DNA from: Chryseobacterium angstadtii
GTDB taxonomy: Bacteria; Bacteroidota; Bacteroidia; Flavobacteriales; Weeksellaceae
DNA length: 64,000 nucleotides
Reading direction: 5' to 3'
NCBI RefSeq assembly: GCF_001045465.1
Contig: NZ_LFND01000007.1
Location: forward strand, 372,001 to 436,000
Shown: piece by piece, positions 17,581-25,126 of the stretch
How the letters are laid out: the number at the start of each line of letters is the position of its first letter
Position numbering within the stretch: the first letter of the stretch is position 1
The notes under the pieces: generated by a model
Told to the model about the DNA's origin: nothing
Databases searched by the model: none
What the model saw: only the letters and a program-made list of their open reading frames with translations
Position numbers and translations under genes: made by a program

Positions 17581-17620
17581 CATATGTGTGCATCCGTGAA
17601 ATCTGTGGTCAAAAAATATC
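17581..17620 (+). repeat. Dispersed intergenic repeat, copy 1
   Basis: Contains CCGTGAAATCTGTGGTCAAA. Related copies lie at 17825-17865 and 47664-47705, all in noncoding DNA. Confidence 0.6.
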
Positions 17621-17824
17621 AACCACAAAAGGCACAAAAGCTTTCAATACTTTATTTTTTAAGATGAAAAATTCATGTATAAAAAGTTCACATAAGTTCT
17701 AAAAAAATCAAAGATTTTTAATGCAACTAAGTTTAAGATAGCTAGCTACAACCCCAATAGCTATTTATCCCACAAACATTTCCTTCCACTGGAGAGGTGG
17801 TTTAAACAACACAAATGTTACACG

Positions 17825-17865
17825 CAATCATCCGTGTACATCTGAGAAATCTGTGGTGAAAAAAG
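17825..17865 (+). repeat. Dispersed intergenic repeat, copy 2
   Basis: Contains ATCATCCGTGTACATCTGAG followed by AAATCTGTGGTGAAAAAA. It shares the GAAATCTGTGGT core with the copies at 17581 and 47664. Confidence 0.6.
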
Positions 17866-17884
17866 AATTAAAATATTCAATAGG

Positions 17885-17902
17885 AACGGGCTTCAGCCCG
17901 TT
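17885..17902. repeat. GC-rich palindromic repeat in AT-rich DNA
   Basis: AACGGGC-TTCA-GCCCGTT forms a perfect 7-bp stem. GGCTTTAGCC follows at 17929-17938. It resembles a REP-type palindromic element and could also act as a partial transcription stop. Confidence 0.5.
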
Positions 17903-17960
17903 TACTGAAAATAACAACAAAATCAATCGGCTTTAGCCAAAATCTATTTCGCAAAAAAAA

Positions 17961-18998
17961 TCATCCGCGAATTGCTTTCAGAGTCTGATCAAAACCATAT
18001 TTCCACTGCATTTCCATATCTTCTGCAAACTGTTGATAAGTTGCCGGGAAGGAAAAATTAATTTCCATCTTCAGCCAGTTGATACTTTTTTTAAGATAAT
18101 GTCCTTTCAGCATATTTTTAATTGTGGTGGTATCAATCTGGAAATCCGCCGGAATTTTTTCGATCTCTGAGAGTCTTTTGTTGCCACTGAAGCCAAATAC
18201 AGAACGGATAAGCGCTTCTTCAACCGGAGTATAAGGTTGTTTTTTTTCCGTAATAATAATATCGGCAAGATGCTTGACCAGTTCTACGGGAACAAGATCT
18301 ACAACACCGCCTGCAAAATGTTTCCCCTGATAGAAAGCAGGCTCTACATAAAACATATCCGACACTGAAATCCGGGTACTTTCCAGGAGAGAAATATCAG
18401 TTTTTAGGGCAGAAAGTTCTTTGATAGCACTGTTTCTGAGATTTTCGGATGGAATAATGATGTTTTCAGGATGTATTTTTTCCGCGGTCTCTGGATCTGT
18501 GAAAATGATTTTTTTATACAGCTTTCTGTTATTCCTTCTCTGTCCGGCTTCTTTAGAGTGGAATAGTATTTCTGACCCGATGATTACGGTGGGAATTTGC
18601 TGTGAAAACTGAGCATTTTTTAATGAAGGAAAAACTTCAGATAAATCCTGAGGCATTTCGACAAGATACCTATCGAAGATATTTTCGATAAACGGTGCAT
18701 ATCTTTTATCCATTAATTTTTTTAATGAAAACAGCCCGATCTCAGACAGCTTTTTATGTTTTGTCAAAGTGGTTCCCGAAACAAACTTGAAATATTCTTC
18801 AGATTTCAGGTATTCTTTTCTCGAGAAATTATCCGGGAAAGCATTGATTATGGTAGCAGCAAAAGCGCCACCGCATGAAGCAATAAGTACATCGGGTTTC
18901 ATATCCAGTTCTTCAAGAGCAGCAAATATGCCCAGATAAATCATTAGTCTGGTTCCGCCTCCTGAAAAAAGAACTGCTTTTTCAAATTTCCCGTTCAT
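17961..18998 (-). CDS. Patatin-like protein lacking the catalytic Ser and Asp
   Basis: A 345-residue protein with a patatin-like N-terminus: the oxyanion-hole motif GGGTRLM (13-19) is kept. The nucleophile elbow, normally GxSxG, reads ASCGGA with C42 where Ser should be. The dyad Asp, normally in DGG/A, is replaced by Ala in HFAGGVVDLVPVE (about residue 229). Both dyad residues are therefore missing. It is either an inactive lipid-binding subunit or an enzyme with changed chemistry such as a Cys-based acyl transfer. It starts 3 bases after the cytidylyltransferase, so it belongs to the lipid operon. Both substitutions were read directly from the DNA. Confidence 0.8.
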   Translation of the reverse strand: MNGKFEKAVLFSGGGTRLMIYLGIFAALEELDMKPDVLIASCGGAFAATIINAFPDNFSRKEYLKSEEYFKFVSGTTLTKHKKLSEIGLFSLKKLMDKRYAPFIENIFDRYLVEMPQDLSEVFPSLKNAQFSQQIPTVIIGSEILFHSKEAGQRRNNRKLYKKIIFTDPETAEKIHPENIIIPSENLRNSAIKELSALKTDISLLESTRISVSDMFYVEPAFYQGKHFAGGVVDLVPVELVKHLADIIITEKKQPYTPVEEALIRSVFGFSGNKRLSEIEKIPADFQIDTTTIKNMLKGHYLKKSINWLKMEINFSFPATYQQFAEDMEMQWKYGFDQTLKAIRG

Positions 18999-19001
18999 AT
19001 C

Positions 19002-19805
19002 CTAATTATTTATAAGCAGAAGACACATCCAGAAAAAAACAGGTGCATTGAAGATCAGGCTGTCCATCCGGTCCAGAAGTCCGCCATGTCCCGGAAGAAG
19101 ATTTCCCGTGTCTTTGATGCCTGCCTTTCTTTTTAAATAAGACATAAAAACATCGCCAAAAAATCCTGAAATTCCCAGAATAAATCCCAATACGGTATTG
19201 ATGAGAATGCAAGTGTTCAATAGAAAAAATCCGAGAATATTGCTCAGCAGCACAGTCAGGAAAACTCCGCCGATAAATCCTTCCAAAGTTTTGTTGGGAC
19301 TTATTTTGGGCGTGATTTTATGTTTTCCGAAAAACTTGCCCATCAGATATTGAAAAACATCGTTAAGTTCGGTTATCACAACAAGAAAAATAACAGCGTT
19401 CAGGCCGGACGCTGTTTCTCTGATAAAAGATAGATGAGGAAAAGCAAAAAGACAAACCAATAACGCTATGAAAATTCCGGTAAGCTGTTGTAAAGATGTT
19501 TTTAAGAGGAAAAAAGAAAGCAAAACCATTACAGCTACAACAGAGCTGTACACGAAATACCTTTCAATAGGAAGAAAATACAGTAGAAAAAACTGCATGA
19601 TTCCAACCAATAGAGAAGGAATAACCCGGTTTGAACTGTTTTGGTACATTCTTAAAAACTCAAAAAAACACTGAAAACTTATCCATGAAACAAAAAGCTT
19701 CATAGCAAGAGGATGTGAGATTCCGAGTGCAAAAACAATGATGATGTAGATCCATGTTTTTACTCTTAAAGGAACGTCCGCAAATTTATTATCTTCAGGC
19801 TTCAT
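19002..19805 (-). CDS. CDP-diacylglycerol synthase-like protein (CdsA/YnbB family)
   Basis: A 267-residue protein with about seven or eight transmembrane helices. Near the C-terminus (about 222-248) it carries the full CdsA signature: SYLKRKAGIKD, then PGHGGLLDRMD. The enzyme condenses CTP and phosphatidate to CDP-diacylglycerol in the inner membrane. Its place directly after a CDP-alcohol phosphatidyltransferase (11-base overlap) and before a patatin gene marks it as the operon's dedicated paralogue, as YnbB is in E. coli, rather than the housekeeping cdsA. YnbB has been linked in E. coli to biosynthesis of the glycolipid MPIase. Confidence 0.9.
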   Translation of the reverse strand: MKPEDNKFADVPLRVKTWIYIIIVFALGISHPLAMKLFVSWISFQCFFEFLRMYQNSSNRVIPSLLVGIMQFFLLYFLPIERYFVYSSVVAVMVLLSFFLLKTSLQQLTGIFIALLVCLFAFPHLSFIRETASGLNAVIFLVVITELNDVFQYLMGKFFGKHKITPKISPNKTLEGFIGGVFLTVLLSNILGFFLLNTCILINTVLGFILGISGFFGDVFMSYLKRKAGIKDTGNLLPGHGGLLDRMDSLIFNAPVFFWMCLLLINN

Positions 19806-20397
19806 TCAGTGATTTCTTTAATCGGATATAGGTACTGATGGTTAACAGAATAATGAGAAGGATAAAAATATAGGATGAAATTCCGGAAATATTGGCTCCA
19901 AAAAATACAGCGAGTCCGTAGATGCCGAGAATTAAAGCACGGTCACTTTTTCCCATTGGCCCATCGTATCGACGCTCTTTTCCTACGACTTTTCCAATCA
20001 GGCCTGCGAATTCATTAATCACACTTAAAATAATAAAACCCACGATCAGATATACACTTTCCGGCTGAAATTTCAGCAGTGGAAAAAAAATGATGACATC
20101 CGAAACAATATCACCTACCTCATTTAAAACTTCTCCTAATGTACTGGTTTGGTTAAACTTTCTTGCCATCATACCGTCCAGGGCATTCAAAGCCATTCTT
20201 ACAAGCAGTCCGATGGGAAGGCTTAAAAAGAACCATTTCGACAAGTCTGCATTCCAGAATAATACACCAATAACCACAGACAATACTATAGAACTTACCG
20301 TGATCTGATTGGCTGTAATATTTTTTCTGTGCAGAAATAATAAGACAGGAGTAAGCAGCTGCTGAAATTTTGGTTTTAATTTATATACAGAAATCAT
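19795..20397 (-). CDS. CDP-alcohol phosphatidyltransferase (YnbA-like)
   Basis: A 200-residue membrane enzyme of the CDP-AP fold, which moves a phosphatidyl group from CDP-diacylglycerol to an alcohol. The family motif DxxDGxxAR...GxxxDxxxD appears as NALDGMMAR...GEVLNEVGD. D74, A78, R79 and D96 are present, but the first and third acidic positions are Asn (N71, N92). Length and motif resemble E. coli YnbA (about 200 residues). It is the first gene of the lipid operon. The + strand CAAATATA at 20429-20436 is TATATTTG on the minus strand, a -7 box about 30 bases before the ATG. The alcohol acceptor is unknown. Confidence 0.87.
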   Translation of the reverse strand: MISVYKLKPKFQQLLTPVLLFLHRKNITANQITVSSIVLSVVIGVLFWNADLSKWFFLSLPIGLLVRMALNALDGMMARKFNQTSTLGEVLNEVGDIVSDVIIFFPLLKFQPESVYLIVGFIILSVINEFAGLIGKVVGKERRYDGPMGKSDRALILGIYGLAVFFGANISGISSYIFILLIILLTISTYIRLKKSLNEA

Positions 20398-20428
20398 GAT
20401 GGTTATGGCTTTTTGTCATTGTGTTTAT

Positions 20429-20436
20429 CAAATATA
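20429..20436 (-). promoter_or_regulatory. -7 box (TATATTTG) of the lipid operon
   Basis: An exact TAnnTTTG match on the minus strand, about 32 bases before the start of the first operon gene. No -33 element is clear. Confidence 0.5.
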
Positions 20437-20503
20437 GATAAAAAAAATAAGCGGAATTAAGAATTGATTCTGAAGGGTTTTCTTATTTTCAAAATGTAAA
20501 AAA

Positions 20504-20534
20504 TTGCTTTGTATCTCTTTTTCCCATAACTTTG
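20504..20534 (+). promoter_or_regulatory. pyrG promoter, TTG-N20-TAACTTTG
   Basis: TTG at 20504-20506 and TAACTTTG at 20527-20534 form a -33/-7 pair with 20 bases between. The ATG at 20550 then leaves a leader of only about ten bases. The promoter is divergent from that of the lipid operon. Confidence 0.6.
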
Positions 20535-20549
20535 CACAAACCTAATCTA

Positions 20550-22157
20550 ATGAGTAAAAAGAATACAAAGTACATCTTTGTGACAGGAGGTGTAACTTCA
20601 TCTTTGGGAAAAGGAATCGTGTCTGCTTCTCTGGGACTTTTGTTAAAATCACGTGGTTTTAACGTAACGATCCAAAAACTGGATCCTTATATCAACATCG
20701 ACCCGGGAACCCTGAATCCTTATGAGCACGGAGAATGTTATGTAACCGAAGATGGCGCAGAAACGGATCTGGATTTAGGCCACTACGAGCGTTATTTGGA
20801 TGCTCCTACTTCCCAAAACAACAACGTTACCACAGGGAAAATCTACCAAACCGTTATTGAAAAAGAAAGAAAAGGAGACTTCTTAGGAAAAACAGTTCAG
20901 GTAATTCCTCATATCACCAACGAGATTAAAAGAAGAATCAAAATGCTTTCCAAGCAGAACTACGATATCATTATTACTGAGATCGGAGGAACTGTAGGCG
21001 ACATCGAATCTCTTCCTTATATTGAAACGGTACGCCAGCTGAAATGGGAGCTTGGTGAGAAAAATTCTATGGTGATTCACCTTACCTTACTGCCTTATCT
21101 GGCTTCAAGTGGTGAATTGAAAACAAAACCTTCACAGCATTCTGTTCGTCAGTTGATGGAAAGCGGAATCATGGCAGATGTCCTGGTATGCAGAACAGAA
21201 CATAAAATTCCTAAGGATCAGAGAGCAAAACTGGCTCAGTTCTGTAATGTTCCTTTGGATAATGTGATTGAATGTAAAGATCTTGAAACCATTTATGAAG
21301 TTCCAATCTATCTTCAGAAGCAGAATTTTGATGATGTTGTTTTAAAAGGTTTGGATCTTAAAAGTGATAAAGAAGCAGACATTAAAGAATGGAAAAGCTT
21401 CCTTAAAAAATTCCAGAACCCTAAAAGAACGGTAGAAATAGCTTTAGTAGGAAAATATATCTCTCTTCAGGATTCTTATATTTCTATTGCAGAAGCATTC
21501 AAACATGCCGGAGCTGATCTTGAAACAGAAGTAAAAGTAAGATGGGTTTACAGTGGAGACATCACAGCAGAGAATATCAAAGAGACTCTGAAAGGAGTGA
21601 ACGGAATTCTTGTAGCTCCGGGATTCGGAGATCGTGGAATTGAGGGAAAAGTTCTTACAGCGCAATATGCAAGAGAGAATAAAATTCCGATGTTGGGAAT
21701 CTGTTTAGGAATGCAGATCATGACGATTGAATTTGCAAGAAATGTTCTTGGACATACCAAAGCGAATTCAATGGAGTTTGATACCGCAACCCCTGATCCT
21801 GTAATCTCTTTAATGGAGGAACAGAAAAATATTGTAGACAAAGGAGGTACCATGCGTCTTGGAGCATGGAAATGTTCTTTGAAAAACGGTTCAAAGCTTT
21901 CTGAAATCTATGGAAGCAAAAATATTTCCGAAAGACACCGTCACCGTTATGAATTCAACAGTGATTATCTTCAGGAATTTGAAAAGAACGGTTTCCTGGC
22001 AACAGGTACCAATCCGGAAACAGGCTTGGTAGAAGCTTTGGAACTGCCTGATCACCCATTCTATGTGGGAGTACAGTACCACCCTGAATATAAAAGTACA
22101 GTAGCAACGCCGCATCCTCTGTTCAGAGCTTTTATTAAGGCTTGCGAAAAGAAATAA
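20550..22157 (+). CDS. pyrG: CTP synthase
   Basis: A 535-residue protein from the ATG at 20550. A TTG at 20532 in the same frame lies inside the -7 box and cannot be the start. The N-terminal amidoligase domain opens YIFVTGGVTSSLGKG and contains LDPYINIDPGTLNP. The C-terminal class I glutaminase domain has the nucleophile C385 in GICLGMQ and a late HPEYKS. It converts UTP, ATP and glutamine to CTP. It is divergent from an operon whose second enzyme uses CTP. Confidence 0.97.
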   Translation: MSKKNTKYIFVTGGVTSSLGKGIVSASLGLLLKSRGFNVTIQKLDPYINIDPGTLNPYEHGECYVTEDGAETDLDLGHYERYLDAPTSQNNNVTTGKIYQTVIEKERKGDFLGKTVQVIPHITNEIKRRIKMLSKQNYDIIITEIGGTVGDIESLPYIETVRQLKWELGEKNSMVIHLTLLPYLASSGELKTKPSQHSVRQLMESGIMADVLVCRTEHKIPKDQRAKLAQFCNVPLDNVIECKDLETIYEVPIYLQKQNFDDVVLKGLDLKSDKEADIKEWKSFLKKFQNPKRTVEIALVGKYISLQDSYISIAEAFKHAGADLETEVKVRWVYSGDITAENIKETLKGVNGILVAPGFGDRGIEGKVLTAQYARENKIPMLGICLGMQIMTIEFARNVLGHTKANSMEFDTATPDPVISLMEEQKNIVDKGGTMRLGAWKCSLKNGSKLSEIYGSKNISERHRHRYEFNSDYLQEFEKNGFLATGTNPETGLVEALELPDHPFYVGVQYHPEYKSTVATPHPLFRAFIKACEKK

Positions 22158-22185
22158 GGTAATAATATACTATAAACGTCTTATC

Positions 22186-22224
22186 ATAAACTCAGGCTGA
22201 TTATTCTCAGCTTGAGTTTATTAT
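22186..22224 (+). terminator. Terminator after pyrG
   Basis: ATAAACTCAGGCTGA pairs with TCAGCTTGAGTTTAT around TTATTC. The stem is strong but the T tract is weak. Confidence 0.6.
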
Positions 22225-22265
22225 ATAGTAACATGGTAATGCATAGAGTTTTGATAAAAAAACAG

Positions 22266-22273
22266 TATTTTTG
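22266..22273 (+). promoter_or_regulatory. -7 box (TATTTTTG) of yidC
   Basis: A match to TAnnTTTG, 63 bases before the yidC ATG. Confidence 0.4.
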
Positions 22274-22336
22274 TCAGCTCAAAAAGTAGCACTTGATGGT
22301 ACTTCGTTAAATTTAAAATTTTAATATAAAAATAAA

Positions 22337-24136
22337 ATGCAACAAAACAACGGAATCGATAAAAGTCAAATGATCAGTTTTGCGGTTTTATGTTTGGTTC
22401 TTTTCGGGTTTATGTTCTATTTCCAGAACAAACAGTCGAAAGAAGAGCAGTTAAAAGCTCAGGAACAGAAAATCGAGCAGGTAAAAAATGCTGTAAAACA
22501 GACTCAGGCAAGCAATATCAATCCAAATGTAACTCCTGGAGCCATTCAGACAGCCCGTTTGAATAGCAAAGAACTGAATTTGGAATTCTCAAGCTTAGGC
22601 GGCCAGGTTTCTAAAGTACAGCTTTCAGAATATAAAGCATACAATCATAAAACAGACAATGCAGATCTTCCGCTTTATCTGATTGATAAAAAGAACTCCA
22701 ACTATGGTTTTCAGTTTAAGGATAAGACAGGAAAAGTAATCAATACTAAAGACTTAGTTTTTACACCTGCTGCTAATGGAAATACACTAACGATGACGGC
22801 TAACTATAATGGTGCTGTTATTGAGTTTATTTATACTCTCCTTCCAAAATACACCCTTGATTTTAAAGTAAGAACAAAAGGCCTTGCTGCGGTTACTTCC
22901 GACAATAAAGCAGACTTTATCTGGGATTACAGTGTAAGAAATCTGGAGAAAGGTAGAGCACAGGAACAGTCTCACTCAGAATTCTCATATGCTTTCAATA
23001 ATTATAAAGATTATGATTATGACGGAAGAACAGAAATGAATGAGGAAAAAGAAACCCTTAACTGGATTGGTGTAAAACAGCAGTTTTTCTCTTCCGTGAT
23101 TGAAGCTAAAAACGGTTTTACACAGAGTAAAGGAAACCAGGAAGCCATTGAAGAAGGAGAATATCTGAAGAAACTTAATTTTGAAGGATTTGTACAGATG
23201 ACGGGAAGTGAGCTGAATCAGGATTTTACCTGGTATTTTATGCCGCTTGACTTACCTCTGTTGAAATCTTATGATAAAAACTTTGATGAAATCCTTCCGT
23301 TGGGATGGTCTTTCATCGGATGGATGAACCGTGGATTCTTTATGCCAATGTATAATATCATTGCAGAATGGGGACTTACCGCAGGTTGGGTGATTTTCTT
23401 AATGACCATCATTGTAAAACTGATCTTATCGCCGATTATGTACAAACAGCATAAATTAAGTGCGATGATGAAAGTAATTCGTCCTGAAATTGACGAAGTA
23501 AACGCTAAGCTGAAAGATGCTGATCCTATGAAGAAGCAGCAGGCTACTATGGAAATCTACCGAAAAGCAGGAGTGAATCAAATGGCGGGATGTCTTCCGG
23601 CACTTGTTCAGATTCCGATTTTCTATGCCTTATTCCGTTTCTTCCCGAACTTTATTGATCTGAGAGGGAAAGGATTCTGGTTTGCAAAAGATTTGACCGC
23701 TTATGATGATTTAATTAAACTTCCGTTTAAGATTCCTTTCTTAGGAGATCATTTAAGTGTTTTTGCATTAGCTTGTACTATTGTTATCTTAATCTATACA
23801 GTAATGACCTCAGGAAATATGCAGCAGCCACAGCAGGAAGGAATGCCAAATATGAAAGTGTTGATGTATATCTTCCCGATTACATTCCTGTTCTTCCTAA
23901 ATACCTCTGCATCAGGTCTGTCTTGGTATTATTTTGTATCCAACGCGATTAACATTTTAATTATCCTTGTTATTAAATATGTGATATTGGATGAAAAGAA
24001 AATTCATGCACAGATTCAGGCCAATAAAGAAAAGCCGAAAGCTGAAGGTAAGTTCCAGAAGAGAATGAGAGAAATGATGGAGAAAGCTCAGGAGCAGCAG
24101 AAATATCAGGAAAGCCAGAAAAACAAAAAGAAGTAA
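22337..24136 (+). CDS. yidC: Membrane protein insertase YidC
   Basis: A 599-residue protein. It has an N-terminal anchor (about 10-27), then a large periplasmic beta domain (about 60-330) typical of Gram-negative YidC, then the conserved insertase core with five hydrophobic segments, including PLGWSFIGWMNRGFF and MAGCLPALVQIPIFYALFRF. The C-terminal tail is Lys/Gln-rich, as expected for ribosome contact. It inserts and folds inner-membrane proteins alone or with SecYEG. It is a single gene between terminators. Confidence 0.96.
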   Translation: MQQNNGIDKSQMISFAVLCLVLFGFMFYFQNKQSKEEQLKAQEQKIEQVKNAVKQTQASNINPNVTPGAIQTARLNSKELNLEFSSLGGQVSKVQLSEYKAYNHKTDNADLPLYLIDKKNSNYGFQFKDKTGKVINTKDLVFTPAANGNTLTMTANYNGAVIEFIYTLLPKYTLDFKVRTKGLAAVTSDNKADFIWDYSVRNLEKGRAQEQSHSEFSYAFNNYKDYDYDGRTEMNEEKETLNWIGVKQQFFSSVIEAKNGFTQSKGNQEAIEEGEYLKKLNFEGFVQMTGSELNQDFTWYFMPLDLPLLKSYDKNFDEILPLGWSFIGWMNRGFFMPMYNIIAEWGLTAGWVIFLMTIIVKLILSPIMYKQHKLSAMMKVIRPEIDEVNAKLKDADPMKKQQATMEIYRKAGVNQMAGCLPALVQIPIFYALFRFFPNFIDLRGKGFWFAKDLTAYDDLIKLPFKIPFLGDHLSVFALACTIVILIYTVMTSGNMQQPQQEGMPNMKVLMYIFPITFLFFLNTSASGLSWYYFVSNAINILIILVIKYVILDEKKIHAQIQANKEKPKAEGKFQKRMREMMEKAQEQQKYQESQKNKKK

Positions 24137-24158
24137 AACAATAAGTTACTTATCATAT

Positions 24159-24192
24159 AAAAAGAGAAGCAGTCATCTGCTTCTCTTTTTTT
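24159..24192. terminator. Bidirectional terminator between yidC and rnhB
   Basis: AAAAGAGAAGCAG pairs with CTGCTTCTCTTTT around TCAT, with A and T runs on the two sides. It lies between convergent genes. Confidence 0.85.
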
Positions 24193-24227
24193 GTATTGAA
24201 TTCTTTCAGAAAATGATGATATCCTGA

Positions 24228-24812
24228 TTAATCATATTTCAGTCTAAACGACTGTCTGTGATGTTTTGTGGGCCCATACTTTATTAAGGCTTGCTGATGA
24301 GCTTTTGTAGCATATCCGAAGTTGGTATTCCAGCAGTATTCGGGGTGTTCTTCGTGAAGTTCTATCATTAGTCTATCCCGGTAATTTTTCGCAAGAATGG
24401 AAGCTGCAGCAATAGACAATACTTTTGAATCTCCTTTAATGATACACTGATGAGGTATAAAATTGTAAGGATGAAATTTGTTTCCGTCTACTAAAATAAG
24501 CTCTGGGGTTATGGTTAATTGATCCAATGCACGATGCATGGCATGAATACTTGCATTGAGAATATTGTGTTCATCAATGAATGAAGGAGGAAGCTCTGCA
24601 ATGGCGTAGTTCTTTACATTGTCTTTAATATAACTGTCGAGCTCCATTCTTGTTTTGAATGTTAACTTTTTGGAATCATTGACAAGGTTTTGCTGAAAAT
24701 TGTCATCCAAAATAACTGCCGCAGCCACTACCGGACCACAAAGGCAACCTCTTCCTACTTCATCGCATCCGGCTTCAATGTAATGGTCTGTCCATTTTTT
24801 TAATAAATCCAT
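24228..24812 (-). CDS. rnhB: Ribonuclease HII
   Basis: A 194-residue protein. The N-terminal GCDEVGRG motif supplies catalytic D17 and E18. Further family features are PVVAAAV, LVDGNKF (third Asp) and KGDSKVLSIAAASILAKNYRD, which holds the fourth acidic residue. It removes single ribonucleotides and RNA-DNA hybrids in the cytosol. It is convergent with yidC and divergent from the first susC operon. Confidence 0.95.
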   Translation of the reverse strand: MDLLKKWTDHYIEAGCDEVGRGCLCGPVVAAAVILDDNFQQNLVNDSKKLTFKTRMELDSYIKDNVKNYAIAELPPSFIDEHNILNASIHAMHRALDQLTITPELILVDGNKFHPYNFIPHQCIIKGDSKVLSIAAASILAKNYRDRLMIELHEEHPEYCWNTNFGYATKAHQQALIKYGPTKHHRQSFRLKYD

Positions 24813-25126
24813 GAGTTTGTTTATATCCTATCATAAATAAGATGTAAAATTAGTAAAAATTGCATTTTGGTTGTTTGTGTATGTTTTTCATATGTATTGA
24901 TTATTGATTGTATATATTGCTTCATTTAGAGGCAATGAGTGAATTATGTTTAATTTAGGGGCTTTGCGTGATTTTTAGTAGTATTGGTTTTTTGGTGTTA
25001 GATTTTTAAATATTGTGATTTTTTATATTGTATTTTTCATGGATTTAAATATTTTTAACGAATTATTTGGTGATTTTAAGAAAGTTTCACATATTTGCAA
25101 TCAATAAAAAAATAATCAATTTAAAC
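24813..25126. other. 314-bp AT-rich region upstream of the first susC
   Basis: No gene is seen. It carries the susC promoter at 25066-25097 and otherwise only AT-rich sequence. Confidence 0.6.
25066..25097 (+). promoter_or_regulatory. Promoter of susC operon 1 (TTTG-N20-CATATTTG)
   Basis: TTTG at 25066-25069 and CATATTTG at 25090-25097. The spacer TTTTAAGAAAGTTTCA resembles those of the other three susC promoters. The ATG follows 29 bases later. Confidence 0.65.

Larger units (their letters stand above)
17448..17960. other. 513-bp repeat-rich gap inside the lipid operon
   Basis: No credible gene is present. It contains two copies of a dispersed intergenic repeat (17581-17620 and 17825-17865), a GC-rich hairpin (17885-17902) and a GGCTTTAGCC palindrome (17929-17938). 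It looks like accumulated small repeat elements. Confidence 0.65.

Noticed and set aside
17499..17702. 67-codon open frame in the lipid-operon gap
   Set aside because: It runs through the dispersed repeat copies, has no domain and no promoter; most likely chance.
20532..20549. TTG start six codons upstream of the pyrG ATG
   Set aside because: The TTG is part of the TAACTTTG -7 box, so it cannot be in the transcript. The ATG at 20550 starts the conserved protein.
24813..25126. Riboswitch or anti-sigma control element ahead of the first susC
   Set aside because: No conserved aptamer-like fold or adjacent sigma/anti-sigma gene could be seen, and the promoter lies only 29 bases before the start.
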